Shown here: piece after piece, positions 31,497 to 40,430 of the stretch
Layout of the letters: each line of letters begins with the position of its first letter
How positions within the stretch are numbered: the first letter of the stretch is position 1
From: Oxalicibacterium faecigallinarum
Lineage (GTDB): Bacteria; Pseudomonadota; Gammaproteobacteria; Burkholderiales; Burkholderiaceae_D
NCBI RefSeq assembly: GCF_014635705.1
Contig: NZ_BMDI01000002.1
Location: 434,001-498,000, forward strand
Direction: 5' to 3'
Length of the DNA stretch: 64,000 bases
The notes under the pieces: generated by a model
Told to the model about the DNA's origin: nothing
Database searches by the model: none
The model's input: only the letters and a program-made list of their open reading frames with translations
Translations under genes and position numbers: made by a program

Positions 31497-32912
31497 TCAG
31501 TTCTCCAGAATCCAGGTGTCTTTTGTGCCGCCGCCTTGCGAAGAGTTCACGACCAGCGAACCTTCCTGCAAGGCGACACGTGTGAGGCCGCCGGGGACCA
31601 TCGAAATCGTTTTGCCTGACAACACAAACGGACGAAGATCGAGATGGCGCGGCGCGATGCCGGATTCAACAAAAGTGGGGCAGGTCGACAGCGCCAGCGT
31701 GGGCTGTGCGATGTAGCCTTCCGGTTTGGCGATGATGCGTGCGCGGAACGCTTCGATCTCTGCCGTGGTTGATGCCGGACCGACCAGCATGCCGTAACCA
31801 CCGGCACCGTGGACTTCCTTGACGACGAGTTGCGGCAGATTGGCCAGCACGTACGACAGATCTGATGGCTTGCGGCACTGATAGGTCGGCACGTTGTTGA
31901 GGATCGGTTTTTCCGACAGGTAGAACTTGATCATGTCCGGCACATACGGATAAATCGATTTGTCATCGGCGACACCGGTGCCAATTGCGTTGGCCAGAGT
32001 GACACGACCGGAGCGATAGACCGACAGCAGGCCGGGCACACCGAGCGTGGAATCGGAGCGGAACGCCAGCGGATCGAGATAATCATCGTCGATGCGGCGA
32101 TAGATCACGTCAACACGCTTTGGCCCGCGCGTGGTGCGCATGTAGACATGGTTGTCGTTGACGAACAAGTCCTGCCCTTCCACCAGCTCCACGCCCATCT
32201 GCTGCGCGAGGAAGGCGTGTTCGAAATAAGCCGAGTTGTACATGCCGGGCGTCATGACCACCACGGTCGGATCCGTCACGCCAACGGGTGCGACCGAACG
32301 CAGGTTATCGAGCAGCATGTCCGGATAATGCGCAACGGGCGCTACCGGATATTTGGCAAACAGTTCGGGGAAGAGACGCATCATCATCTTGCGGTCTTCC
32401 AGCATGTAGGACACGCCGGACGGTACGCGCAGATTGTCTTCCAATACGTAGAATTCACCCTGACCGGCGCGCACGATATCGACACCGGCAATGTGGGCGT
32501 AGATGTCGGACGCTACCGAAATACCTTGCATCTCCGGACGGTACTGCGCATTCCGGAAAATCTGTTCAGGCGGAATGATGCCGGCCTTGACGATGTTCTG
32601 ATCGTGATAGATATCGTGAATGAACATGTTCAGCGTGCGTACACGCTGTTCCAGACCGGCTTGCATCTGCGTCCATTCCGGCGCCGTGATCATGCGTGGA
32701 ATGATGTCGAAGGGGATGACGCGCTCGGTACCAGCTTCGTTGCCATAGACGGCAAAGGTAATGCCGACACGGCGGAAGATCAGATCGGCTTCCGCTCGCT
32801 TGCGATCGATGGTCTTGGACGACTGGGCGGAGAGCCAGCGCTCGAATTCGCGGTAGTGGTCGCGCACATTGGCGGCGCCATCAGAGTACATCTCGTTGAA
32901 AAAATTGGGCAT
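31497..32912 (-). CDS. Circularly permuted ATP-grasp protein (DUF404/DUF407)
   Basis: 471-residue predicted peptide ligase. The ATG at 32912 (MPNFFNEMYSDGAANVRDHY) is preferred over a TTG two codons upstream. Conserved stretches are PFDIIPRMITAPEWTQMQAG, YVLEDNLRVPSGVSYMLEDR, GVPGLLSVYRSGRVTLANAIG and VVKEVHGAGGYGMLVGP, the last resembling the ATP-binding loop. It heads the four-gene Anbu cluster. ATP-grasp partners with a proteasome-like enzyme have suggested a peptide-modification pathway; that link is inference from context. Confidence 0.92.
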   Translation of the reverse strand: MPNFFNEMYSDGAANVRDHYREFERWLSAQSSKTIDRKRAEADLIFRRVGITFAVYGNEAGTERVIPFDIIPRMITAPEWTQMQAGLEQRVRTLNMFIHDIYHDQNIVKAGIIPPEQIFRNAQYRPEMQGISVASDIYAHIAGVDIVRAGQGEFYVLEDNLRVPSGVSYMLEDRKMMMRLFPELFAKYPVAPVAHYPDMLLDNLRSVAPVGVTDPTVVVMTPGMYNSAYFEHAFLAQQMGVELVEGQDLFVNDNHVYMRTTRGPKRVDVIYRRIDDDYLDPLAFRSDSTLGVPGLLSVYRSGRVTLANAIGTGVADDKSIYPYVPDMIKFYLSEKPILNNVPTYQCRKPSDLSYVLANLPQLVVKEVHGAGGYGMLVGPASTTAEIEAFRARIIAKPEGYIAQPTLALSTCPTFVESGIAPRHLDLRPFVLSGKTISMVPGGLTRVALQEGSLVVNSSQGGGTKDTWILEN

Positions 32913-32994
32913 AGTCAATCGGTTGTTTTACAAGAGATGATGTACTGCCTTATTCAAGAAACATGCCAGACCGATGCAGCTTCCTCCCAGTGCA

Positions 32995-35028
32995 TCATGG
33001 GTGACGAATCTGCGCCAGCATGGCTGCGGCGCGCCGGTCCGGCGGCGGTGTCAGCAAACTCACCACAATCAGGGTCAGCATGCCTGCCGGTACGCCAAAT
33101 ATACCGGCAGAAATCGGCGCGATATGAAACCATTGCCCGCTTGCCGACCCACCAAGAGCAGGATGCGTCAGCATCATGTAATACGCACACACCATGAATC
33201 CGACCAGCATGCCGGCGATCGCGCCTTGCTGATTGGCACGCTTCCAGATTGCACCCAATGCCAGTGCCGGAAACAAGGCAGAGGCGGCGAGTGAAAATGC
33301 GGCGCCGACCAGAGAGAGAATATCACCGGGTTTGAGCGATGCAACATATGCGGCAACCAAGGCGACCATCAATAACAAAAGTTTAGAGACGGTGACACGC
33401 TTTTGTGTGGACGCCTGCGTGTTGATCGTTTTGTAATACACATCGTGCGATAGGGCATTGGAGATGGTCAGCAGCAGGCCGTCTGCCGTCGACAAGGCCG
33501 CAGCCAGACCACCGGCGGCGATCAGTCCGGAAATCACGTAGGGCAGGCCGGCGATTTCCGGTGTCGCCAGCACGACCATATCGACATCAATCGAAATCTC
33601 GGCCAGTTGCACAATGCCATCGCTATTGATGTCGTTGATGCTGACCAGCGGATGATTCTTGTCGATGCTGGCCCAGTAGGAAACCCATTCGGGCAGCGAT
33701 GTGAAATCGGTTCCGACCAGTGAACTGTAGATGTCGTACTTCACGAGCACTGCGAGTGCCGGAATCGTGATGTACAGCGCCATGATGAAAAACAGTGTCC
33801 AGAAAACGGAGAAGCGCGCCTCTCGTACTGTTGGTGTTGTCTGAAAGCGAACCAGCAGATGCGGCAAGGCGGCTGTACCCATCATCAGGCAGAACACCAG
33901 TGACAGAAAATTATTTCGTTTGATATCCGATTCGTCCGGCGTACCGGGAAAAGGTTCCGTGTGCCGTTTGGGCGGATTGGTCAGTTCCAGATAGCGCGCA
34001 CGTTCGGCTGTCCACTGTCGTTGCGCGTCCTCGGCGTCTTTAGGGTAGGCGGTCAACTGCCGGCTGGTACGCCGGATTTCCTGCATCTCCGCATTCCCGG
34101 CTTTCAGTGCATCGAGATTGTGCTGAATCTCCGAGCGTCCGATTTCCCATGAATCCGGCAAGGTGGCAAGCCGCTCTTGCAAATCCTGCGCGCGCTGACG
34201 ATAGATCGCACGTACTTCTTTTTCCTTTTCATCATCGATCAGGACCTGTTCGCGTTCACTCAACTTTTCAATTGCAGAACCGTAGGCAATTGGCGGGATA
34301 GGGATATTGGTATGTTTGACCGACAGCCATACGACCGGAATCATGAAGGCAATGATCAGGATGATGTACTGCGCAACCTGGGTCCAGGTTACCGCACGCA
34401 TGCCACCCAAAAACGAGCACACCAGAATGCTGGCAAGTCCCAGAAAAATGCCAACCGAAAAGTCGACGCCGGTAAAGCGTGAGGTAATCAGGCCAACGCC
34501 ATAAATCTGCGCAACGACATAAGTGAACGACACCAGAATCGTCGCGACCACCGTGATGATGCGCACGATGTTATCGCTCCACGGGCCGGTGTAGCGCGCT
34601 GTCAGGTAATCGGGAATGGTGTATTGCCCGAGCTTACGCAGAAAAGGGGCAATCAAGAGCGCTACCAGTACAAAGCCGCCGGTCCATCCCATGATGTAGG
34701 CAAGGCCGTCAAAGCCCCATAAATAGAGGCCGCCCGCCAGACTGATAAAGCTCGCGGCGGAAATCCAGTCTGCTGCAGTCGCCATGCCATTGAAGAAAGC
34801 AGGCACACGCCGACCGGCGACATAGTATTCCTCCATGTTTGCCGTACGGCTCAAGATACCGATCACCGCGTAGACGACGATGGTAGAGAACATGAAGATG
34901 TAACCGATCCAGACGCGCGGAAAACCTTCGTGCTCCAGAATCGCAAGGATGAAAAGAAAGACGATAAAACCGATCGTATACAGGCTGTAATAACGAACCA
35001 GCCGCCGGAAGAAGCTGCTATTGCTCAT
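32995..35028 (-). CDS. Sodium:solute symporter, VC_2705/ActP-like
   Basis: 677-residue inner-membrane transporter of the SSS family (VC_2705 subgroup), which imports small organic solutes with Na+. The start MSNSSFFRRLVRYYSLYTIG is chosen because it overlaps the DUF4212 stop by 11 bases and starts the first helix. About 13 membrane segments are visible. YYVAGRRVPAFFNGMATAADWISAASFI is cut by the family pattern at GRRVPAFFNGMA, and GLAAALSTADGLLLTISNAL is the Na+-site helix. A charged, coiled-coil-like insert of about 130 residues (near 255-390, RQRAQDLQERLATLP) is a VC_2705 trait. The substrate, possibly acetate or another short acid, is inferred. Confidence 0.88.
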   Translation of the reverse strand: MSNSSFFRRLVRYYSLYTIGFIVFLFILAILEHEGFPRVWIGYIFMFSTIVVYAVIGILSRTANMEEYYVAGRRVPAFFNGMATAADWISAASFISLAGGLYLWGFDGLAYIMGWTGGFVLVALLIAPFLRKLGQYTIPDYLTARYTGPWSDNIVRIITVVATILVSFTYVVAQIYGVGLITSRFTGVDFSVGIFLGLASILVCSFLGGMRAVTWTQVAQYIILIIAFMIPVVWLSVKHTNIPIPPIAYGSAIEKLSEREQVLIDDEKEKEVRAIYRQRAQDLQERLATLPDSWEIGRSEIQHNLDALKAGNAEMQEIRRTSRQLTAYPKDAEDAQRQWTAERARYLELTNPPKRHTEPFPGTPDESDIKRNNFLSLVFCLMMGTAALPHLLVRFQTTPTVREARFSVFWTLFFIMALYITIPALAVLVKYDIYSSLVGTDFTSLPEWVSYWASIDKNHPLVSINDINSDGIVQLAEISIDVDMVVLATPEIAGLPYVISGLIAAGGLAAALSTADGLLLTISNALSHDVYYKTINTQASTQKRVTVSKLLLLMVALVAAYVASLKPGDILSLVGAAFSLAASALFPALALGAIWKRANQQGAIAGMLVGFMVCAYYMMLTHPALGGSASGQWFHIAPISAGIFGVPAGMLTLIVVSLLTPPPDRRAAAMLAQIRHP

Positions 35029-35281
35029 GCGCGCTTTCTTCGTCGTGCTGTTGATCAAGGCGGCGCATGGCCCATGCATACAGCGCGACGATACCGAAGT
35101 AAATCAGCGTACTGCCTTGCGCCGCCATGAAGAAGGAAACCGGCCAGCCCAGCAAGGTGTAGGCAGCCAGATCGCGTGCAAAGTAAATCGACAGGAAAGT
35201 GACGACAAACCAGACCAGCAGCAAGTGCAGGGTCAGGCGTCTTGTCTGTCGCCAGTAGGGCGTGGCAGGTTGGCTATTCAT
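35018..35281 (-). CDS. DUF4212 membrane protein, symporter partner
   Basis: 87-residue protein with two membrane segments (LTLHLLLVWFVVTFLSIYFA and FMAAQGSTLIYFGIVALYAW) and a charged tail DQQHDEESAHEQ. This is the DUF4212 small-subunit family, found next to VC_2705-type symporters as YjcH is next to ActP. The start MNSQPATPYWRQTRRL is the ATG at 35281, which overlaps the kinase stop. The gene overlaps the symporter start. It is probably a helper subunit. Confidence 0.87.
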   Translation of the reverse strand: MNSQPATPYWRQTRRLTLHLLLVWFVVTFLSIYFARDLAAYTLLGWPVSFFMAAQGSTLIYFGIVALYAWAMRRLDQQHDEESAHEQ

Positions 35282-36816
35282 GGTTCTTCCTCTTCGACCA
35301 CTTCCTCTGCACTGGTGAGCGGCAGGCTGATGCGCATCAGACAGCCAGGCATCTTCTGGCCGATGCAATGCGGATTCTCCAGGATGTCGATCGTCGCGCC
35401 GTGTTGCTGTGCAATTTCGCGCACGATGGATAAGCCGAGACCGCTGCCCTCGACATTGGAGCCGAGGATGCGATAGAAGCGGTCGAAGATATGCACGTGC
35501 TCGTGCTGGGCAATGCCGGGGCCGGTATCTTCGACTTCCAGAATGGCGCGCTGGTGAGCCGCATCCATATGCACGCGCACGGTCGCATGCCCGCCAGCCG
35601 GTGTGTAGTTGAGCGCGTTGTCGATTAGGTTGTTTAGTAGCTCGCGCAGCATGATGCGGTCGCCGCGGACAAGTATTTCTTCATCGGGTGCTTCGAGTCC
35701 CAGATCGATACGGTGATTGAACGACATGGGAATCCAGTCCTGCACGGTGTCGCGCGCCAGTTCCGTCAGATCGATGGCATGCATCAGGCGTGCATCAGGC
35801 ATCGGGTTCTCAGCCCGTGCGAGGGCCAGCAACTGGTTAACCAGCCTGGTCGCTGACTTGGAGCTCTTGGCCAATTGTTCCAGTGATTTGTGGATTTCTT
35901 CCTGCTCCTGCTGACGCAAGGCGAGCTCCGATTGCATGCGCATGCCAGCCAGTGGCGTTTTCATCTGATGCGCGGCGTCGGCGATGAAACGTTTTTGCGT
36001 ACGGATGTTTTGCGACAGGCGATCCAGCATGTCATTGAGCGAACCGACCAGCGGCAGGATTTCTTCTGGCACATGACCGGAATCGATTGGACTTAAATCA
36101 TCGGAACGACGCTGGTTGATCCGTTCCTGCAATTCTGCAAGCGGGCGTAGCCCGCGTGTCAGTGCAAACCACACCAGAATCAGTGCGATCGGCAGGATAA
36201 TGAATTGCGGCACGATCACGCCCTTGATGATCTGATTGGCGAGTTGCGAACGTTTTTCCAGTGTTTCGGCAACCTGGATCAATGCCAGGCGGCTGTCATG
36301 ATTGAACTGGGTTTCAGGACGCGTTTTGTTGAGATCGATATACACATAGGCGACACGGACTTCTGCATTGCGCACGAAGTCATAACGGAACTCCGTTGTC
36401 CATGTTGGCGGCAGCTCCTCGCCTTTGGGTGAGGGAATGTCTGCTTCACCTTCCACCAGCATGCCGCGATGATTGCGAATCTGGTAGTAGAGGTTGTCCA
36501 CGTTATCGGCATGCAGTACATCGCGTGCGGGACCGTTGAGACGTGTGACGACAGAGTTGCCTTGTTGCTTGACCTGCTGTGCGATGACATTGAGTTTGTC
36601 TTCGAGTGCACGATCAAACGGTTCGTTGGCAATCGATTTGGCGACGATATAGGTGACGGCAATGCTGAGTGGCCACAGCAGCAGCAATGGCACCAGCATC
36701 CAGTCGAGAATTTCGCCGAACAGGGAGCGGTGTGTTTCCTTTGCGGGCGCAGTGTCGTCTGCTTGTCGCGTGGCCATCGCATCATCGGATGTTGAGCTTC
36801 GACTAAGATGGCGCAT
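35278..36816 (-). CDS. Sensor histidine kinase (TctE-like)
   Basis: 512-residue membrane kinase. N-terminal membrane segment MLVPLLLLWPLSIAVTYIVA near residues 35-55, a periplasmic sensor of the 2CSK type up to a second segment (PQFIILPIALILVWFAL, near 210), HAMP, then HisKA with the phospho-His in ADAAHQMKTPLAGMRMQSEL. The ATPase has N-box LLNNLIDNALNYTP, G1 EDTGPGIA and G2 GSNVEGSGLGLSIVREIA. It starts 10 bases after the response regulator and overlaps DUF4212, so sensing is probably of the symporter's substrate. A start slightly downstream (MATRQADDT) is possible. Confidence 0.93.
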   Translation of the reverse strand: MRHLSRSSTSDDAMATRQADDTAPAKETHRSLFGEILDWMLVPLLLLWPLSIAVTYIVAKSIANEPFDRALEDKLNVIAQQVKQQGNSVVTRLNGPARDVLHADNVDNLYYQIRNHRGMLVEGEADIPSPKGEELPPTWTTEFRYDFVRNAEVRVAYVYIDLNKTRPETQFNHDSRLALIQVAETLEKRSQLANQIIKGVIVPQFIILPIALILVWFALTRGLRPLAELQERINQRRSDDLSPIDSGHVPEEILPLVGSLNDMLDRLSQNIRTQKRFIADAAHQMKTPLAGMRMQSELALRQQEQEEIHKSLEQLAKSSKSATRLVNQLLALARAENPMPDARLMHAIDLTELARDTVQDWIPMSFNHRIDLGLEAPDEEILVRGDRIMLRELLNNLIDNALNYTPAGGHATVRVHMDAAHQRAILEVEDTGPGIAQHEHVHIFDRFYRILGSNVEGSGLGLSIVREIAQQHGATIDILENPHCIGQKMPGCLMRISLPLTSAEEVVEEEEP

Positions 36817-36825
36817 GGTGCCGCA

Positions 36826-37533
36826 TCAACCTGCTGTGGGTGGCGGTGTCGTTACTGTGGCTGATTCAGGGAATTTTTCGAGGCAGTAGCCCAGTCCGCG
36901 TACTGTCGCAATGCGCAGGCCGCCCGCTTCGATTTTTTTACGCAAGCGATGGACGTACACTTCGATCGCGTTATTGCTGACTTCCTCACTCCATTCGCAC
37001 AGATGATCGACCAATTGTTCCTTGGAGACAAGGCGACCACTGCGTTGCAGCAGAACTTCCAGCAAACCGAGCTCACGCGCTGACAGATCCAGCATCTGCT
37101 CGTTGATGTAGGCAATCCGGCCTACCTGATCATAGGTCAGCGGACCATGCTTGATGACGGTCGGGCCGCCACCGGCACCACGCCGGGTCAATGCACGCAC
37201 ACGCGCTTCCAGTTCGGAAAGCGCAAAGGGCTTTGCCATGAAATCGTCGGCACCGAGATCGAGCCCCTTGACGCGTTGCTCGATGGAGTCTGCTGCTGTC
37301 AGGATCAGAACCGGCAGATGCGAGTTGCGCGCGCGCAAACGTTGCAGCACTTCCAGTCCGGACATTTTGGGCAAGCCCAGGTCAAGGATCAGCAGATCGA
37401 AATCCTGGGTGGAGAGAACGGAATCGGCTTCGAGGCCGTTTTTGACGCAATCGGTGGCATAACCGGATTGGCGTAGCGAGCGGGTCAATCCATCAGCCAG
37501 AACGCTGTCATCTTCGGCAAGCAGAATTCGCAT
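36826..37533 (-). CDS. OmpR-family response regulator
   Basis: 235-residue response regulator. Receiver: acidic pair LLAEDDSVLADGL, phospho-accepting Asp in LLILDLGLPKMSGLEVL (near residue 51), and Lys in DDFMAKPFALSELEARV. The C-terminal winged helix includes LSARELGLLEVLLQRSGRLV and EVYVHRLRKKIEAGGLRIAT. It is of the QseB/TctD subgroup. First gene of the regulator-kinase-DUF4212-symporter operon, it probably controls this operon in response to the transported compound. Its target sites were not identified. Confidence 0.95.
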   Translation of the reverse strand: MRILLAEDDSVLADGLTRSLRQSGYATDCVKNGLEADSVLSTQDFDLLILDLGLPKMSGLEVLQRLRARNSHLPVLILTAADSIEQRVKGLDLGADDFMAKPFALSELEARVRALTRRGAGGGPTVIKHGPLTYDQVGRIAYINEQMLDLSARELGLLEVLLQRSGRLVSKEQLVDHLCEWSEEVSNNAIEVYVHRLRKKIEAGGLRIATVRGLGYCLEKFPESATVTTPPPTAG

Positions 37534-37674
37534 AGAAAAAATAGAACCTAATCAATGAAAACTGGTAAGTCAGGAAAGCTGGTAAGTCAGCCTGAAAATC
37601 GGTTGTAGTCTATTGGGTTTCATCAGGGGCAGCAACAAAAGGCGTGTCTTGCTGCATCTGTTCGTCCCTCTTGT

Positions 37675-38337
37675 TTACTGTTCAATTCCAGAGATTGCTC
37701 TACCTTGGGACAAGGCATCGGCGTGCCGGTTGCGATGACGCGGTATCCAGATCAACTTCACATCTTGCAACTGTGTCATGAGCGCTTGTGCCTGCATCCG
37801 GAAGCGGGCTAGCGCCATGGCACGTTTGCCGTGACTGCCAAGGACATCATCGATCACGACGCGGCTATCACCATGAATCAGCAATCGTGACACTTTGTGC
37901 TCGATCGCTGCTTTCAGTAACGCGTGCAATGCGAGGTACTCGGCCATGCTGCTGTCGCCTTGTCCCGCATCCGCACTGATTTCAAACAGGCGCTGATCGG
38001 GCGCTTGCAATACGGCACCGATATGCATCCGTCCCGGGTTAGGCGAGGCTGAGCCGTCAAACCAGCCTACCCATGCATCTGTTGGATAAATGTGTTGCTG
38101 GCGCTTTTGCTTTTGTTCAATCGCATGCTGCCGCCGCATGAAACGTTTGTGATCCTGCTGGGTCTGTGCCGCGCGACGGGTTGTCAGCAAGCTTTCCAGC
38201 GTATGCGGGGCAGCGGACTGTTGTAATACAGTTATCAATGCCTGTTCTTCTGTCTGGCTTCCCAATCGCTGCAGGCGGCGAGCTGCAGCTTGTTCCTTTT
38301 TATAAGCAAGGGCACGTAATTCGGGCAGACTGGACAT
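37675..38337 (-). CDS. RNase HI-like protein with N-terminal extension
   Basis: 220 residues from the ATG at 38337 (MSSLPELRALAYKKEQAAAR). A basic helical N-terminal region of about 90 residues precedes an RNase H fold. Catalytic acidic residues are visible in VGWFDGSASPNPG (Asp), SSMAEYLALHALL (Glu), LLIHGDSRVVIDDVLG (Asp) and WIPRHRNRHADALSQG (final His/Asp). It therefore probably cleaves RNA in RNA-DNA hybrids, like other stand-alone RnhA-like proteins. It diverges from recA. The N-terminal extension is not the usual double-stranded-RNA-binding domain, and its role is unclear. Confidence 0.82.
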   Translation of the reverse strand: MSSLPELRALAYKKEQAAARRLQRLGSQTEEQALITVLQQSAAPHTLESLLTTRRAAQTQQDHKRFMRRQHAIEQKQKRQQHIYPTDAWVGWFDGSASPNPGRMHIGAVLQAPDQRLFEISADAGQGDSSMAEYLALHALLKAAIEHKVSRLLIHGDSRVVIDDVLGSHGKRAMALARFRMQAQALMTQLQDVKLIWIPRHRNRHADALSQGRAISGIEQ

Positions 38338-38474
38338 GGCATGCAATCGGAAGCGTTAAGCCGATCTTACCTGATTGCGCTCACCTTACCGAATCCTGAC
38401 AATGTGAATTCTCGTAAGATAGGCGTAAATTCCAAATAATTTCGCACAACTGAAAACGGTGCTTGCGCAAAGCA

Positions 38475-38490
38475 CTGTTTTTTTATACAG
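38475..38490 (+). promoter_or_regulatory. LexA (SOS) box before recA
   Basis: CTGTTTTTTTATACAG is a 16-base match to the CTGT-N8-ACAG LexA consensus. It overlaps a likely -10 (TATACA) and sits 67 bases before the recA ATG, so recA transcription looks SOS-regulated. Confidence 0.88.
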
Positions 38491-38556
38491 TACGGTTTCA
38501 TGACGGGCTGGCTCGCTAAACAGTCCGCTCCCCATTACCCATACGAAAGAATTCCC

Positions 38557-39625
38557 ATGGACGATAAAAAGAACGCACCGAGCTCTGACAAGAGCAAAGC
38601 ACTGGCCGCCGCGCTGGCACAGATCGAAAAGCAGTTCGGCAAGGGTTCTGTCATGCGCATGGAAGATGGCGCTGTCGTGGAGGAGGTGCAGGTTGTTTCC
38701 ACAGGTTCTCTGGGACTGGATATTGCGTTAGGTGTTGGCGGCTTGCCACGTGGCCGTATCGTTGAAATCTATGGCCCTGAATCGAACGATTGCTGAAATG
38801 CAAAAGCTTGGCGGTACGTGCGCATTCATCGATGCAGAACATGCGCTGGATGCCGTGTATGCGCAAAAGCTCGGTATCGATATGTCGCAATTGCTCGTGT
38901 CGCAACCGGATACGGGTGAGCAGGCGCTGGAAATCTGTGATGCGCTGGTGCGTTCCGGTGCGGTCGATTTGATCGTCATTGACTCTGTCGCTGCGCTGAC
39001 GCCAAAAGCCGAAATTGAAGGCGATATGGGCGATTCACTGCCTGGTCTGCAAGCACGTTTAATGTCGCAAGCCCTGCGCAAGCTGACTGGTAGCATCAAT
39101 CGCACCAATACGCTGGTGATCTTCATTAACCAGATTCGTATGAAGATTGGTGTCATGTTTGGCAATCCGGAAACGACGACCGGTGGTAACGCACTCAAGT
39201 TCTATTCATCTGTGCGTCTGGATATCCGCCGTACCGGTTCGATTAAGTCTGGTGACGAAGTGATTGGTAACGAAACCCGTATCAAGGTCGTCAAGAACAA
39301 GATCGCGCCACCATTCAAGGAAGCGCACTTTGACATTCTGTACGGAGAAGGCACCTCGCGCGAAGGCGAAATCCTTGACCTCGGCGCTGACAATAAAGTC
39401 GTGGAAAAAGCCGGTGCATGGTACAGCTACAACGGTGAGCGCATCGGTCAGGGCAAGGATAATGCGCGTAACTACCTGAAAGAACGTCCTGAGCTCGCAC
39501 ACGAAATCGAAAACAAGGTGCGTGAAGCACTCGGCGTACCGCAACTGCCAGCTTTGAAAGCAGAACCTGTAAGCAAAAAAGCAGCGAAGGAAGCTGCGGC
39601 CAAGGAAGAAAAAGAACTCGGCTGA
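38557..39625 (+). pseudogene. recA: recA, broken by an internal deletion that removes the P-loop
   Basis: RecA is the recombinase for homologous recombination and SOS induction. The first frame runs from ATG 38557 ([20 protein letters not shown]) through [11 protein letters not shown] and stops at 38796. The rest resumes in another frame with [20 protein letters not shown] to the stop at 39625. In RecA proteins about 10 residues (SGKTTLTLQ plus one) lie between GPES and IAEMQK. Only four bases (aacg) are present instead of about 30, so about 26 bases are missing. The Walker A lysine and threonine are lost and the frame shifts. Everything else (Walker [13 protein letters not shown], loop 2, the C-terminus) is well conserved. 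It could be real, engineered, or an assembly error. Confidence 0.93.
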
Positions 39626-39676
39626 TCCCCTCAGTTCATCTGATGTTGTATGACAAGCGCCCCGCTTTGAGACCTA

Positions 39677-40135
39677 ATGGCAAAACTTCAATTAAGTCTG
39701 AAAGCTCGGGCGCTTCGTTATTTATCAGCGCGCGAGCATAGCCGTCAGGAACTTGCGCGCAAACTCTCGCGTTATGCGCAAGAGGGCGACGATATCGAAG
39801 CCTTGCTCGATACGCTGCAGGCAGCCAAATATCTGTCTGAAGAACGCTTCTCCGAATCTCTCATCAATCGACGTGCCGCCCGTTTCGGCAACAGTCGTAT
39901 CCTCTCCGAACTCAAAAGCCACGGCATCGACCCCGATACCTTTGAGGCTGTTCATGCCAGTCTTGCTGACGAAACAGCCCGCGCCAAGGAAGTCTGGCAG
40001 CGGAAATTTGGCAGTCCACCAGTTGATGCCAATGAACGTGCCAAACAAATGCGGTTTTTGATGCAGCGAGGATTCTCTCAAAACACGATCAGGCAAGTTT
40101 TGCGTGATGCGGAGCGTTACCTTGATGACAATTAA
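39677..40135 (+). CDS. recX: Regulatory protein RecX
   Basis: 152-residue helical protein that binds and caps RecA filaments. It starts [20 protein letters not shown], contains the RecX tandem helical repeats ([20 protein letters not shown], then [20 protein letters not shown] and [21 protein letters not shown]), and has normal length. It lies 51 bases after recA on the same strand, the conserved arrangement. It appears intact although its target gene recA is broken as read. Confidence 0.95.
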   Translation: MAKLQLSLKARALRYLSAREHSRQELARKLSRYAQEGDDIEALLDTLQAAKYLSEERFSESLINRRAARFGNSRILSELKSHGIDPDTFEAVHASLADETARAKEVWQRKFGSPPVDANERAKQMRFLMQRGFSQNTIRQVLRDAERYLDDN

Positions 40136-40262
40136 AGCATCACGATTAGAACTCCGTTGCATCCTGAACGAAATCGGTTTTCACCAATTTTTGTTGTATC
40201 TGTCACCTTCTACGTCGAACATGCAAGAAAAATAGGTAATTTTGATACAGTTTTTATTTATC

Positions 40263-40298
40263 TTTTTGAAACAAAATATTTAACATTTGTTTCAAAAA
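40263..40298. repeat. 13-base perfect inverted repeat, AT-rich
   Basis: TTTTTGAAACAAA (40263-40275) and TTTGTTTCAAAAA (40286-40298) are perfect inverted copies with a 10-base AT spacer, in the recX/tpsB gap. Either strand shows a T-run, but the stem is AT-rich, so it may be an operator as well as a weak terminator of recX. Confidence 0.7.
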
Positions 40299-40354
40299 AA
40301 CGTCAAAAAATACCCATTTTTTTCTAAATCCCCATGAACATGGGATTCGGTCTG

Positions 40355-40428
40355 ATGGACCTTGCCGATATTGTCGAGCCTTTCCTAATCGCAATATCTA
40401 CAGCGACAATACAAAGTCGCAGGTCCAT
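40355..40428 (+). promoter_or_regulatory. Nested inverted repeats in the tpsB leader
   Basis: An outer stem ATGGACCT (40355-40362)/AGGTCCAT (40421-40428) encloses an inner stem ATTGTCG (40370-40376)/CGACAAT (40404-40410). The structure ends two bases before the tpsB ATG and would bury any ribosome binding site in its 3' arm. This suggests a structured leader that could control translation. No known riboswitch class is recognised. Confidence 0.5.
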
Positions 40429-40430
40429 AC

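Noticed and set aside
38557-39625. Programmed frameshift in recA
   Set aside because: Even a perfect frameshift would not restore the missing P-loop residues, and no slippery sequence is seen. A deletion explains it better.
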